The notes under the pieces are model-generated. The model saw nothing but the letters and a program-made list of their open reading frames with translations, was not told the origin of the DNA and searched no databases. From Galaxea fascicularis (taxonomy: Eukaryota; Cnidaria; Anthozoa; Scleractinia; Euphylliidae), in contig OX419343.1 of NCBI GenBank assembly GCA_948470475.1, positions 18,383,204-18,447,203 of the forward strand: a stretch of DNA of 64,000 bases, read 5' to 3'. The translations under genes were made by a program, and so were the position numbers. How positions within the stretch are numbered: the stretch's first letter is position 1; every line of letters starts with the position of its first letter. Shown here piece by piece: positions 23,725-36,352 of this stretch.

Positions 23725-24810
23725 ATCGATACGTTCGATACTCGACAAAAATCTAAAGTAATCAACAGTATCACTTGAGTAATATCAGAAATCGATGAAA
23801 ATCGATTGGTCGACTTCTAGTAATTATCGATTTTAATCGATTTTTGGCAATAAGCTATTGATTTTGAACGATTTTTATCGACATTTTTCTAAACATTGCA
23901 ATAGACGATGACCGTGTTGATTCACAACTCGCTCGAACCGATGAACAACCACTTACATGTGATGTTTAACTTTATTGAGATCGACTATAACATTTGAATG
24001 TTGCTAAAAGACTTAACATGAACAGGAATAACATAGTGCGCCTTGTAACGCAACTGCCATTTCCGTCTTGATAATTCACGCTCGTCAAGGCGAACCTCTC
24101 GCGGAACCCGCTTTTTCTATTTCTATGCCGCTCAACGTTAATAACCTTTAAAATAATAATAAGTTTTATTTATCCTGTCAAGTCCAGTCAGCTGACAATA
24201 CAGTCAGCTGGTATCAACTGGTGTCCAGCGATCTAAGGTAAAACCGGAGTACTCAGAGAAAAACATCTCTGAGCAGAGTAGAGAAACAACAGACTCGGCC
24301 CACATGTGACGCCGATTCCGGGAATCGCGCGAACACGGGACACATTGGTGGAAGGTCAGCGCTCTTATCATTGCAGCAACCATGCTCCCTGTAACAGTTA
24401 TAAAACAGATTAGCAAGCTGCAAAGCTGTCTATGCAGCTTCTAGTCTCAAAGTTGGCAAGGCAGAAAATTAGAAAAGTAGCAAACTTAAGAGATTGAAGT
24501 GGATTGCAATTTTTCTTGTCTTCAAAGTCAATTCCAAGGTAAACTGAAGGTAAGATTTGACGTTCCCCGTGGTAAGGCGTTTCATTCCTCTCTAGAACAG
24601 CCTTAACCACTATTTGGTTTAGGAAAAAAGTGTATGGCTCAGCTTTTTAACAATTGATTTTCATCGATTAGATAAAAAAAATTTGTGGTTATCGATTTTC
24701 ATAATTTAAATTAAAAAATCCGCTGCCGCAATCGACAAATATCGAGTACCGTAATCAACTATTATCGATTAAACGAAAAGCTATCTGATGATCGATTTCT
24801 ATGGAGTAGA
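23725..24810. repeat. ATCGAT-rich inverted-repeat element interrupted by a SINE
   Basis: The two edges (23725-23890 and 24645-24810) are packed with ATCGATT/AATCGAT units and share TCGATACTCGAC-like and GTAATCAAC blocks in opposite orientation. The SINE at 24150-24390 sits within it. Confidence 0.5.
24150..24390 (-). mobile_element. tRNA-headed SINE with Nin-DC-like core
   Basis: Read on the minus strand it starts GGGAGCATGGTTGC, has an A-box-like segment, and has a decayed B box (GTGTTCGCGCGATTCC) near 24320. A conserved-looking body follows (TTTCTCTACTCTGCTCAGAG, then TTTTTCTCTGAGTACTCCGG) and then an AT-rich 3' tail. The body matches my recollection of the Nin-DC SINE core described from deuterostomes and cnidarians; alignment would settle it. 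Confidence 0.7.
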
Positions 24811-26735
24811 TACACCTTGCTTATTTTCACTGATATGTGCGGTTTTTTTGGGAAGGATAGTAGAGCCATTGGCCAAAGGCCAAAGGGTTTGGTGAAAACT
24901 TTTAGTGTCATTCAAGAATATCATTGCATTTCATCCAAACCGGTTATCAAGATCAATCATCAATTGAACAGCTGACAAAATTGCTATTTTCAGTGAAGCT
25001 TTGTCTGAAAGGAAATGAAGACGTGTCTTATTCTTGCAGATAACAATATTGAAACTTCCAGAAACTGTTATCTTTCGACGCTTTTAAGACTAAAGAGATA
25101 AGCATACTTATTAACTACTGTGATATCTGACGGCCACTGAAGCAATGTCAAGGGTCGAGGAAAGAAAGTTGGAGACTGTGTCAAACTATTGTAGGTTAGC
25201 AAATGAACACAAATGTTTCTAATTATCTTGCTGTTTCACATATAGTCTCCCAAATTCTTACAAATTCCAAACATTATCATCATTTTGGTCGCTGTCTGGA
25301 AAAAAATTGCAAACATGGTGATTTTGATAGTGGTAAGTGGCGTGGATTTGCAAAAATAACAAAAATGTTAGAAGCTGCGCGAAGGTCATCATCATCATTA
25401 TCATCATCACAATTTTTCCCCTTGAATTAAAGAGTAGCTTGTGCAGTTAATATCTCTGAGCATTTACCCACCCAAACCATCATTATACACACAAAACCTA
25501 GACCCCAACACCGCCAAGAACTACGTCCCCTACTCTTTGCAGTGCGATCAGTTATGAATTCAGTTGAGTTGTGCAATATTTGTAAAAAGCTCTAAAAGTG
25601 TCTTAAACTTAATCTCTAATCTTTGGGTGGCCATGTTTCCCCTTACAGTTTTGATTTAATACAAATTTTGACGACTGTTTCACAGTCGTCAAAAATTGAT
25701 CAGGAGCGATCTGAGTTTTAAGTGAGCAGACCGACAAATCTCTGTTAGATCGGAGCACAAAGCGAATTGGCATCCGGCCCTCATTTATGGCTGGATAGCG
25801 TTTTACCCCGAGACTGTTCACATAAAATACAAAGCATAATTTGAAACCTCCCAGTTATCAACAAGTGAAGGAAATATCGACAAAAGAAGAACGTAAAATG
25901 AATGTCCACTAAGGTGTGTTGGCACTGAGACCGTCTTTCCAGAGACAAAATCAATAGAAGATCCTTTTCAAAAGCTGCGATCTGAGTATCCAAAACCCAC
26001 TCGAGGATGTGACCCACATGGATGACATAATGCTTCCATGACCGTCTTTCAAAGCTCAGAAATGCAAACCTTTGGTTCAAATTCCAGCTGCCAGTAAGCT
26101 TAACTTGGAGTGTTGGATGAGATTTTGTTAGTCTGTTAAGTCTCTGTAGTCCCAGACGGGGTGAAATAAGCCTGCGGGCAGAAAGAGAGAAGCCTTGTCT
26201 GAGAGTTACTTAACCTCACTTTGTGTCATTACTGATCTTCATCAGTGACGCATGTTAGAGATCCTCATTAGAGATAATCTGTTTTTCTTCACAAAAAGCA
26301 TTTAAACATTTGTACTCAACATTGTTCCCTTTCGGTCAGAATGAAAAACGTTGAACAGCATCAATTGTTACTATAGCTACTGCAAGAATAGGACACCCAA
26401 ACACGCTCCGGGTGGTCATGCCATCACTACCTTGGTTATCTCATTCAGTCATGGAGTTTTATTTTCTATCCCTGAATAAAGGTTGCAGTTCTTCAAATTA
26501 AACATTTAAACAAAACTGACGAAAGATGCTTTTGCTATCCTTTGACAAATCGTGACGAAATGGCTTCTTACTCAGGTTTCTAAAATGATCTGTTGATGCA
26601 GGAGCCCGCTCCCGGTTGGTGAGAATGACGATGAACACAACTGAAAAAAATGGTGATGAATCATGCCTGTTCAGTTATTATTTAGCACCAGCAGACTTTG
26701 GCATTTCACACCGGCCCGGAGAAGTACCTTCAGGT
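24811..26735. other. Intergenic DNA, no supported gene
   Basis: No coding exon with support. It contains a (TCA)n tract near 25387-25413, a short hairpin (TTTTGACGACTGT at 25670), and blocks at 25620-25765 that resemble the 3' flank of the membrane-protein gene. Confidence 0.35.
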
Positions 26736-26982
26736 CATGTCCACACTGATGCGTTTTTGTTTGAAAACGCATTGATATGTACGTGTTTTGGCCTCCCGTC
26801 CACACTGATACGCTCGAAAACGCTGGGCGTTTTCATCGAAAACGGATCCTTTTGAAAACGCTGTTGAAAGTGAATCGTATTGAAAACGCTACGGCATCCG
26901 TATCAGTGTGGACGCAGATCAATCGATGCGTTTTACACCTATCGAAAACGCATTCAAACAAAAACGCATCAGTGTGGACATG
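26736..26982. mobile_element. Palindromic MITE built of GAAAACGC units
   Basis: The ends CATGTCCACACTGATGCG and CGCATCAGTGTGGACATG are exact inverted copies. Inside, a second nested pair (GTCCACACTGATACG at 26810, CGTATCAGTGTGGAC at 26900) repeats the terminal motif. Repeated GAAAACGCT/AGCGTTTTC units fill the rest. Confidence 0.88.
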
Positions 26983-28700
26983 GTCTCAATTCACTTGTAT
27001 CCGACCAGAAGTAGGTAGCACCAAGTCGGCTTTTCTTTTGCTTCCTTTCTTACCTGCCTCCTTCTTTTCATTTCTGGATTGTGCAAGTAATAGAGTTTGC
27101 AAGGAATATGTTTTGAACCAGTTGAGATCAATTAATCAAACTTTTGATGATTCAAAATAAGCGAGGCGAGAAAGGATTTTTCGCTGATGGACTTCACTCC
27201 TGCCGTACACTTCCTAATTTTTGAAGTGGGAATAAGTAGCCTTCTGTTAAAAGACTTGTACTGAAGCCTGCCCAAGTTCAACGACCATCGTATTTGCAAT
27301 TTATTCAAAGAAATTAGTGGCATCGGTATTTTGGTTTCAAATGCGTGTGGTTTTCAACGGGTCAAGTTTTAAAGACGACTAAAAAGATAGACATTCTTTT
27401 TCAGACATAAATGGGATTGGAGAAACCGGTTAGAAACTGGAGGATGCGCAGAAAGGAGGAAGAGGGAGAAGGGAATAATTAGCAGTTTGGTGAAACATAA
27501 GTAGGTCTTCACTAGTACCCAAGGCAAGGTTTCTGAAGTTTGTGAAGGATCATGATCCTGCGATCTACTGCCGTTGAGTGCAGTTGATTCATTTATCATC
27601 ATTAATTTTCTCATTACTCAGTTAGCAACAATTAACTGGCAATTGTCTAAAAATTCGTCTTGGGACTTAATTGCTTCGTCAAATCATGATGGATCCATTT
27701 TAGTACAAGCCCGCGACCTCATTTTAGTCGTAATTTTAATTAAGGCGTGCGAACGCAGGTTAAAACACCCTGCAAAGGAAATGGATATTGCTTTTGTTGA
27801 TGTCCTGGTGAGGGTGTAGCCCACACACACTTCAGTGCTATTACATTTTTGTGTACTTAGTTCTTACATACTTGGCCTGCTCTGGGAAGATATCACATTA
27901 ATCAGTCCCGTTCATGAAACGTTTGATTAATTGCATGAGAACATCCACGGCTGAAAAAGTCATACTTAAAACTATATTTTACATTTCATTGTTTTGTTAT
28001 CAAACTTTAGAACTGAAAATTAAAACTGATCTCTTAGGAGAAACCCCTGACCCTGGGAAGGGCCCGGGTTAGGTAAGGATTTAACTTTTTATTGAATACA
28101 AGTAGGACACGAACATATATTCAATTCACCGAATCAGTAAATTCACCGTAAAATAAAAGGCATCTTGAAATTCAACCGCAGCTGCTGTAACGATTTGTCA
28201 CCCATGCGTCGTTATGTCACCCAGCTGTAGTTCCTTGTGCGTTTGATTTGTTGAGTATCACTGGGTGTAATCAACGATTGAGTCGATAGCTTGATAGTCT
28301 GGGCTGGTCTGGTTGCTGGATATCTAGTTTATAGTAAATCACGACGGTCAGCTAAATAGTAAAAGCACGTCCCCACCGAGCATCTCTTGGTAAGTATTCA
28401 TCGAAAATAGCTGGCGACATAGTGGAAGTTAATTCTGTCGGCTTAGTTGACTCGGTGATTGACAGAAACTGTTTGTCGCAACGGTATTGCAATTTCCCTG
28501 TAGGTGCCAGCATAAAAAATCTCTGGAGAAAATTCAAGAGAAATTGTAAAATTAGCGGTGCTTTTGTACCTCACTGGCATGCCAGGCCGCAATTTCTACT
28601 TTGACATTTTTAGTCTTCATAGCTATTACTTCATCGCAGGTGGGATTTTGATCCCATGACTAGTCCATATGTTTACTATAATGTGTTTATTATAATTTTA
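26983..28700. other. Intergenic DNA, no supported gene
   Basis: No exon with splice or domain support. Short open frames on both strands are no longer than expected by chance. Confidence 0.35.
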
Positions 28701-30227
28701 GGTTCAGACGCCGTACTTCAGCCGAGCCGAATCGAATTCAACGAATAAGTTTATGTGAAGCACGACGTCTGAATCAATTGGGAACGGCTGATTTAATTTA
28801 GATCAGCTGAGTAAATTAATCCTTCCTGGCTCAGCCGGGAAGGACGGCTGTAGACCGGCTTTGATTCAGACGCCGTACTTCACATGAGCCCAATCAAATG
28901 CATAAATTTTTTTTAATGTATTTACATGAGAGCATGCGTAAAAGGAGTGTTGAAGGAGAAAAATGGCGTCTTGGCGGGCCGAAATTTGCGGTGCGACTTT
29001 AAACGTGTAGTTCTAACTGTGTATAGTTTGCGTTTCTGACTAAATATACTTGAATACAAGAACGGCTGTACTAACGCATCGCTACCTCTCGATAAGGCAT
29101 GACCAAAAGTATCCAAAAGAAGAGCGAGTACACATACGGTTATCACTTGTCTTCTTCTGGTTGCAAAATAGGCTAAGGTGGTTTGCATTCTTCTTCTTTT
29201 TGCTCTGTTTTCTAGCATTTTGATCCAAAGATCAAGAAAGGCTCTAATCTCGGCATGCGCTATGTTTACAATTGTATATGCTTTATTGCAAAGCTGTATC
29301 AATTTTAATGCATGACATTTACTGTAAATCCGCACCTCCAAACCAGTGCTAGAACTTTTTCCCACACTAATTCCACCCACTCCTATAACACTATATCCAC
29401 AACTGCTTTTGTGAGGCACTCAAGGTTATCACAACAAACCAACTCCTTCTCTCGTATTGGACTGAAATATGGAATCCACTCCCTGAATGTCTTCAAACCA
29501 CCAACAAAACATTTTTTTAAAAAATCACCTTCAACAAACGCTCTTGCAGTTTTTAGAGCACGAGGCATTACTACAGAAATTTCCATCTTTTGTTGAAGCA
29601 ACTATATAATTATTGTGCACTGTAATCTAAAACTATGTAATAATCAAGTAGATGATCAAAAGTTAATAGTTAATGGTTACTTTCCTTCAAACAGTATTTC
29701 TATCAGCTCAATTATATTAATATTCACTTTATTATTTTCTGCCTTCACGACTTCTTTGTAACAAGACACGATGATTTTAACACTACCCGCCTAGATTAGA
29801 ACTTGCTATTTGCGGGATAGTGTAATCTTTTCATTCAAAACATTTTTTATTGCCAATAAATTAAAACTTGAAACTTGAAACTTGCTAATTCGTTGACCGA
29901 ATCTTAATTTTCTTCAGTGATTTAACTTCGGCAGAATAAAGTTCGGCGTCTGAATCAATAGACCTTTTTAGCTTGTCGATTTTGTTTTCCCAATGTAGAC
30001 CATGTGATCTTCCCAAAGGAATTTGCTTTTTGTCTTTTCATAAATTATGCGTACATATGGCAATATGGCGAAATTTCAAAGAAACAGTTCTCTCGGGTAA
30101 CATCACGTGGGCTACAATGGGAAAACAAAATCTACAAGCTAAAAGGTCTATTCAGCCGGGATTAATTAATTAAGGTCGGCCTATCGTTGAATTCGATTCG
30201 GCTTGGCTGAAGTACGGCGTCTGAACC
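28701..30227. mobile_element. Large inverted-repeat element, outer layer of the TTCAGACGCCG nest
   Basis: The left end (28701-28744, starting GGTTCAGACGCCGTACTTCA) is repeated in reverse complement at 30184-30227 with few changes. Inside are a second hairpin (28753-28885), a further inverted pair (28863 and 29937), and a CR1-like LINE tail at 29310-29890. This indicates repeated insertion into related elements. Confidence 0.75.
29310..29890 (+). pseudogene. CR1/Rex-like LINE 3' end
   Basis: The plus frame 29312-29596 has the typical C-terminal pattern of CR1/Rex reverse transcriptases: HSYNT, then RHSRL, NSFSRIGLKYG, and a short tail to the stop. An untranslated region follows, ending in short direct repeats of AAACTTG (29867-29884). 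The 5' portion is missing, as usual for truncated LINE copies. Confidence 0.65.
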
Positions 30228-30699
30228 GGGCCTTACTTAATATATATATATATATATTCTTCTCATAAACATCCAATAATTGTACCTTTGACTTCCTACT
30301 AAAAATATGTTTGACATAAATGAAGACAAGATTGTTTTTGTTTGTCACCTATATTTCGGCCGGATAGACCGGCCTTCCTCAGGGTGAATGGCCGTTGTAA
30401 ACGTTGCACGCCATCTAAATACAAGTTTACAAGTTTACAAGTTATGACGCGACACGCGCTATAAAAAAAAGCGTTACAACCGATAGATTGCCTTGCGCGC
30501 GCTAGTTAAGTGCATACAAAATTTTAATTTTTGGAGCTCGCGCTAGTAAAACCCGCGCGAGCGTCAAAAAAATTATGAATTAACGTCTCCTGACTCTTGT
30601 CCCTCTGTTTTGGTTAAAGAAAAAGTCACTTTCATTGAGTCCATGGGGCTGCAAAGTTTTAAGTCTGTACGCCCACTGGCCCTCTTTGTCTTGAAGCTT

Positions 30700-31179
30700 T
30701 GCCTCCTCTGCCACTTTGTCAATGAGTTTAATACTAACGTCTACCAGGCCATTATGACCGGGACTGTTGAAATGGACCTTCCAATGATGGCTTTTCGTAG
30801 ACCAAAAAGCCTAGGAGACTACTTAGTGCATGCGAAGTTGAAGACGATGCGCACAGGCGAAATACCTAAAGGAACTGTCAAGTGTGGGAATGAGAGATGC
30901 CAAGTATGCGACTACCTATGCCCAGGGGATACGTTTACATCTAAGACCACTGGACGTAACTTTTCGATCAATTATGAGTTAAACTGTAATTCTAAAAATG
31001 TTGTCTATCTGATGTGTTGTAGAGTATGCAGCATCCAGTATGTTGGGTCTACGTCGACGAAATTCCGATTGAGGTTTAATAATCATAAGAGCCGTCTTAG
31101 AGCTTACGTGAAACTTTCCAACAGTGATAAGGAGAGGGACGACCTTATTTATAAACATTTCAATAGTCCCGGGGATTAA
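30700..31179 (+). pseudogene. Penelope-like element, GIY-YIG endonuclease fragment
   Basis: The open + frame contains the linker with a zinc-binding pattern (CGNERCQVCDYLC) followed by the GIY-YIG core VVYLMCCRVCSIQYVGSTST and an FRLRFNNHKSRL segment, as in the C-terminal endonuclease of Penelope retroelements. The reverse transcriptase part is absent, and the frame ends prematurely after HFNSPGD. The frame can be extended back to 30610 without an ATG; that part is not recognisable. Flanking (AT)n tracts lie at 30238-30258 and 31331-31344. Confidence 0.8.
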
Positions 31180-31342
31180 CTGATGAGTGGACTAACTCTG
31201 TTGGTCTACGAAACAAATTTGTATTAAACTCCGTATGTACTCATATTGAGTAGCTCATCTACTATTACTGTCACAGCTCCTTTATTGTAGAGCACTATCC
31301 TGGATTCAGCGGTGAACATTAACTGCATTTATATATATATAT

Positions 31343-32067
31343 ACCAAATAATAATTTATGCATTAAGTTCGGCACATGAAAAGTTCGGCGTCTGAATCAA
31401 GGCCGTTCCAAAGTCGAAATTCCCGACCAAGCCAGGCTACATTGTAGCCTGTTCCAGGCTCTCGGTCAGTGGGGATACGATAAAAATGCGGCCGGGCGTC
31501 GAGCGGGATCTGGTATAGAAAGAGGGGAGGAGAGCCTGTAAGCATTGTTTTAAAAAGGTCATTCCGCCCACTTTTAAAATGACACCATTTCAGCGATGTC
31601 AAATGTCAAATGTCAAAATGTCAGTAACTACAGTGTCGAGTTACCCGCGCGAGTATCACGACTTCAAAGCGTGTTTGTACCTTCTTACGTTCGTTTTATA
31701 TGTCTTCTTTGTGGACTAAAATATCTTCGAATGTCCATCCTTCGAAATGCTGTAGATTTTGCAAGAAAAATGTAACTTGCCAAGGAACGAAGGTTCCCAG
31801 AGTTTCGCTTTTTAACATCATTCGAAACAAGGAATTGCTCCTCCCTTCTTTCTCTACCAGACTCCGCTCGACGTCCGACCGCATTTTTGATCATATCCTC
31901 ACTGACCGAGAGCCTGGAACAGGCTAAGCCAGGCGAAAAGTACGCCTGATCCGTTCCAAATTAAAACAGCCGTTCCTAATTGATTCAGAAGTTAGTTTGG
32001 AACAGTCTTGATTCAGACGCCGAACTTTTCATGTGCCGAACTTAATACATAAATTATTATTTGGCAT
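31343..32067. mobile_element. Nested foldback element
   Basis: The outer arms 31343-31402 and 32006-32067 are inverted copies that include CCAAATAATAATTTATGCAT and GGCACATGAAAAGTTCGGCG. Inside them a second inverted pair, around CTGTTCCAGGCTCTCGGTCA (31450) and TGACCGAGAGCCTGGAACAG (31904), forms a separate element. The interior + frame 31700-31927 contains a CRFCKKNVTCQG stretch of unknown origin. Confidence 0.75.
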
Positions 32068-32289
32068 ATATTTTCAAAACCACTGACAATATTTATTAGT
32101 TTTCCTGCAACTGTATTAGAAACGGCTGTGGAACGGCTAATTAAGTTCGACGTCTGAATCAACAGGCGTACGTTTGTCAATTTGGGTCCTTCCAAATTCG
32201 AATTTAGTTCGGCTCATGAAAAGTACGGCGTCTGAACCGGGCATTAATGTTATGAATGAGGTTCGGCTCATGAAAAGTACGGTGTCTGA

Positions 32290-33482
32290 ATCGAGGGTCC
32301 ACAATAGGCTTCTCAGATCCCGCTTTCCCGCGCATTTTTTCCCGTTAATCCCACCATCCCGCCCTTTTTCACTTGGGAATCCCGATCCCACCCACTTTGC
32401 AAAGACATTTTTGCGCTAATTAGTAATATATTAAATAATAATTAACGCAGAAACAAAAAAAAATAAACATTACAGAAACGATCATAAAAGGCCTACCTGT
32501 ATGCAATGGGTAGCAGATAAGTAATCAGAAATGATTGTTGCGTTTCCCTCTTTAAACGTTTCACTGTTTTTTTTTTTTTTTTTTTTTTTTTCACGTATCA
32601 GTAAAAGAAAGAGATTGTTTACCTCCATATTCCTAGTTCTGGTTTTTTAGAAGACAATCAGCTGAATATTTGAAGATATGTGTTAGTTTGTGCGTCTGGC
32701 ATTCGATCGGGTACTAGCTCAATGGTCCCTAGTCCTGTTCTGTTGTATCGTGTTGTTTTCTTAAGATAGGAAGATTTTGTCCATGCTAGCTCCATCCATC
32801 GAGTTGTATAAACAAGCATCGTCAAATTGTCGGAAACATTTTTAAAAAAGGTTAACTGAGCATTTTAACTGAACATTAGCCTGCTATTGAACCGAACAGC
32901 ACGGCCGAATGTAGACACTCTCCCTAGCAAGAAGTTCGCTTCCCTATCTAAAGTCAGTGGAAACACTTTGAGAATCGTCCACCTGGTCGATTTCCTCCTC
33001 CGCACTTCTGCAAGTCTCATACCCGTCTCCATCTTCAGAGTGTTGAACCTCTCCTGTAATATCAACACTTTCTCCAGGCTTAATTTCTCTCTGGTAAAGA
33101 AAACTGGGCAAAGTTTCAGCTCTAGCCATTGTCGTTTCCTGTCTAACGGTTCTCTGGCGAACTGCGGCTCCAAAGCTTTGTGCCCATTCCTTCATGAATT
33201 GAAACCGGACACAGCTATACGCACAACGGTTCATTTTCGCCAGCTTCCGGTTTTGCGTTAGTCAACTTATGAAGAAGTCACGCTGGAATTTAAATCCCAT
33301 ATCCCGCCCTGTTTCCCTTGCCAATCTCGCATCCCAACCCTATAAAAACACGAATTCCCGCTCCCACTAGCAACTAAAATTCCCGCTTCCCACCCCTTTT
33401 TTCAGCTCAAATCCTGAATATCACCGTGAAAAAAAGCCAAATCCCGCATCCCGCCAAACCTATTGGGGACCCTCTGAATCGG
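32290..33482. mobile_element. 1.2-kb inverted-repeat element with an internal ORF
   Basis: The left end GAATCGAGGGTCCACAATAG is answered in reverse complement by CCTATTGGGGACCCTCTGAATC at 33461-33482, with several mismatches. Both subterminal regions are rich in ATCCCGC/CCCGATCCC units. The middle has a minus-strand frame of 96 codons (32944-33234) with an acidic C-terminal half; I recognise no domain. A poly-T run lies at 32569-32591. Confidence 0.65.
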
Positions 33483-36352
33483 GCTTTATTTGTCCATGTA
33501 TAAGCTTCAACACTCATCCAAGACGGCTCAAACGCTACAGCAAACACGTACCGTATCCTTAACAGGGTAAGATGTTTTTAAAATCAGTAATAAGGTTTTT
33601 GGATTCAAGCTTCTAGGGACTCAGCATAAGAAGGTCAACGGCTTACTTGTCTTAACTTACAAAGTATAATAAACACACTACACCAAAGTGCTGCTCAGTA
33701 ACTGCTCAGGTGGGAAAAGTCTTTGTCACTAAGAGCTTCATTCATGTTCTCAACAGAAATTTCTCAAGCAGCTAATACCCTCATACTAGAACCACCTATG
33801 AAGTCCTACGTAAGGATGAGTGTCAAGGTGGATGAAATTTTCCTAAAATAGCGGGCCTCGAGTCAAAATGTCCGGTTAATCGCATTTGATTAAAATGAAT
33901 GTGTTTTAAACAGAATCTGTCTCGGATCAGGGGCACGAAATAAAACTGGGCTGGTATTCAACTGTTTTTCATGATCGGACCACCACAGTAAATCATGATA
34001 GATAAACATAAGACGGAGGAAAATGAGTGATAGCTCAGTTATCAGTATGAAATATCGCATGTCTGTCGAATTTGAGACTCTTCAATAAGACGAATCACAC
34101 AGAAACCACAAGGGATATAAGAACCTCGAGCTGACAGCCAGGTACACGAAACAGTACTTTGAAGCCATTTAATATTCAGCTGTTGACGATGTTCAATTGT
34201 GACTGATGTAATCATCTCCCTGATTTTATTAGCGGGGCAGCTTATCAATTAGTGGTTGTCTCTAATGTCAGCGCTTGTGTGGCATTCACTTTCAAGAAAA
34301 AACGCAGTAACAAAAACCTCAAATCTGAAAGAACTAAGATTCTGTAGTTGAGATATTTATTTATTGCATGTGTTTAAAACGCAAATTTTGAAAGTTTCCT
34401 CGTTTGATAGATTTTGCGTTGATTCTTGAGTATCAAAACGTTGACAAAACAGAAAAAAGTTGCGAGTTTGTTTGCATTTTCGGGCAAATGAATAACAGTA
34501 AACGTAATCAGTTGATATTTGTGACGGAAACTTCTTAAAATCGAAGAGTTGAGACGCCGTAAAAAGCACGTACAACCAACTCTTTGCTTTATTGAGTGAA
34601 CAAACAAGCTAACGGAAATAAATAAAACGTGAAGCCAATTCAATTCTTTAACAAGACCAAAACCATGCTTTTCAACCCTGAGATCAGTAGAATTTAGACA
34701 ATTATCGGTCATTCAACCATGATAAACCCGGCGGTCTTGACAAGAACAAAGAATATCATGTTTTGGACAATAATATAAAAAACAAACAAACCAAAAAAAA
34801 AAGAACAAAGAAAAGAAAAAAAAGCACCAATGACTGACAAGGAAACTGCAGACAGATTCTCTTATAGAAAAAAAACCTAGTCCATCAAGAGATGGCATGA
34901 TTGGCATGAAACCACGTATGTAATAAAAAAAAAAATCCCGAAATGAAAGCCGGGATGAACCCCTTTGTGATTTCATGTAAAACGTACTCCTAAACAAATA
35001 CCTTACCAGATTGTTGAATTGTCCCTCGTCGGCGGTTTTTGTAACGGGGATAAAATCACGTCACAAAAAACCTGTGACAGGAAATATCACTTTTGGAACT
35101 CCAAGCTTTAATATTTATCCCTGCATTGCATAAATTTCGACTAATAAACCTATATATAATATCTATGCGGACATTTTGCGTGGGTCTATAAACTTACTCG
35201 CTAATCAGTTCCATGTCTGTCATCGAGAAATGGGTAAATAACGTACTTAACGCCTGGTCAATAAAAAGAAAATGCTATTTATGACCTTTTTCTCTGGTCA
35301 CGCTTCGAAATATTGGAACAGGCTATCGCTTTCTAAGGTGATGTTATTTCATTGCAAATATGCTGAAATATATGGAAATGACGCGGTCGCTTTATCCGTG
35401 TTGATTGTTTGTCCCGTCATCAAGAAGCTTTGAAAATTCAAGTGTCCTCCCTATCATTGTGACAGAGGAAATTCTGACCGGATCTCAAGCGTGTAAGGCG
35501 ATATACAGTTGACGTAAATTCAACACAGGCGGAGTGGATTTGTCACGCGCACAAACTCAGTCTGACAGCTGAAATATAATGCAAATAATGATTAGGGTCT
35601 GTTTGATTTGCTCGAAAACAAATCCAGACGAGCGACACTTGCGTCGCAATGTAACACAAGAAAGCGGATTTTTTCAACTGGACGGTCATAAGGAAGGTCA
35701 GCTTACTGTATCCTTTTTCAGGTCCCAAGGGATTAGACATCCAGAGCATAAACTCAGCGATCGGCGCTTAAATAATTTTTGGCCGTAAACAATACTTTTT
35801 ATGCAATCACGAAGAACGGACGCACTGGAGCGAAATGTTATTATTAATTTAAGCCATGTCATGTCATCGGCATCTCTCGCTTATTGTCGCGAAATTCGAT
35901 TATAGTTACACGGAATTCTGAAGACAAATCACGAAGGAACAAAACTTGCGTGAAAATATACACGGGACATACTTAGGACTGCGAGAGCGCTATCAGAACG
36001 TTCGTTGTTTTGTCTGCGGAAGCGGACGTAGTCGATTTGAAGGCGAGAAAAGGTTTTTGGTTTGAGTGGCGAGTTTACGAATCATACCGCCGTCACTTGT
36101 CTCGATTTCAGTGCGTGATCCAGGTAATAATAATTCTTCGCCGGCTTCATTCCGCTCCAGAAGTCCAAGAGGACGACAATCGACCACAAAAATTGTGCTG
36201 ATCGATCGACGCAACATGGAATCAACTTGGGTCTTGTTTGGTTGGCGATGACGATGGAACCCTCTTGAGATGAAACACGCAACATGCCGAGAGCAGCAAG
36301 ATTAAGCTTCCTCTACTGACAAAATACCTACAAACAACGACGACTTCGGGAC
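33483..36352. other. Intergenic DNA and 5' flank of the PTB gene
   Basis: 33483-35500 shows nothing I can support. From about 35950 the sequence becomes richer in CpG. A donor-like CAG/GTAATA at 36122 suggests an untranslated first exon for the following gene, but I could not confirm a matching acceptor. Confidence 0.35.

Noticed and set aside
28701..32300. CRISPR-like array, because of the regularly recurring short motif
   Set aside because: Spacing is irregular, motifs are in both orientations and form inverted arms, and the host is eukaryotic.
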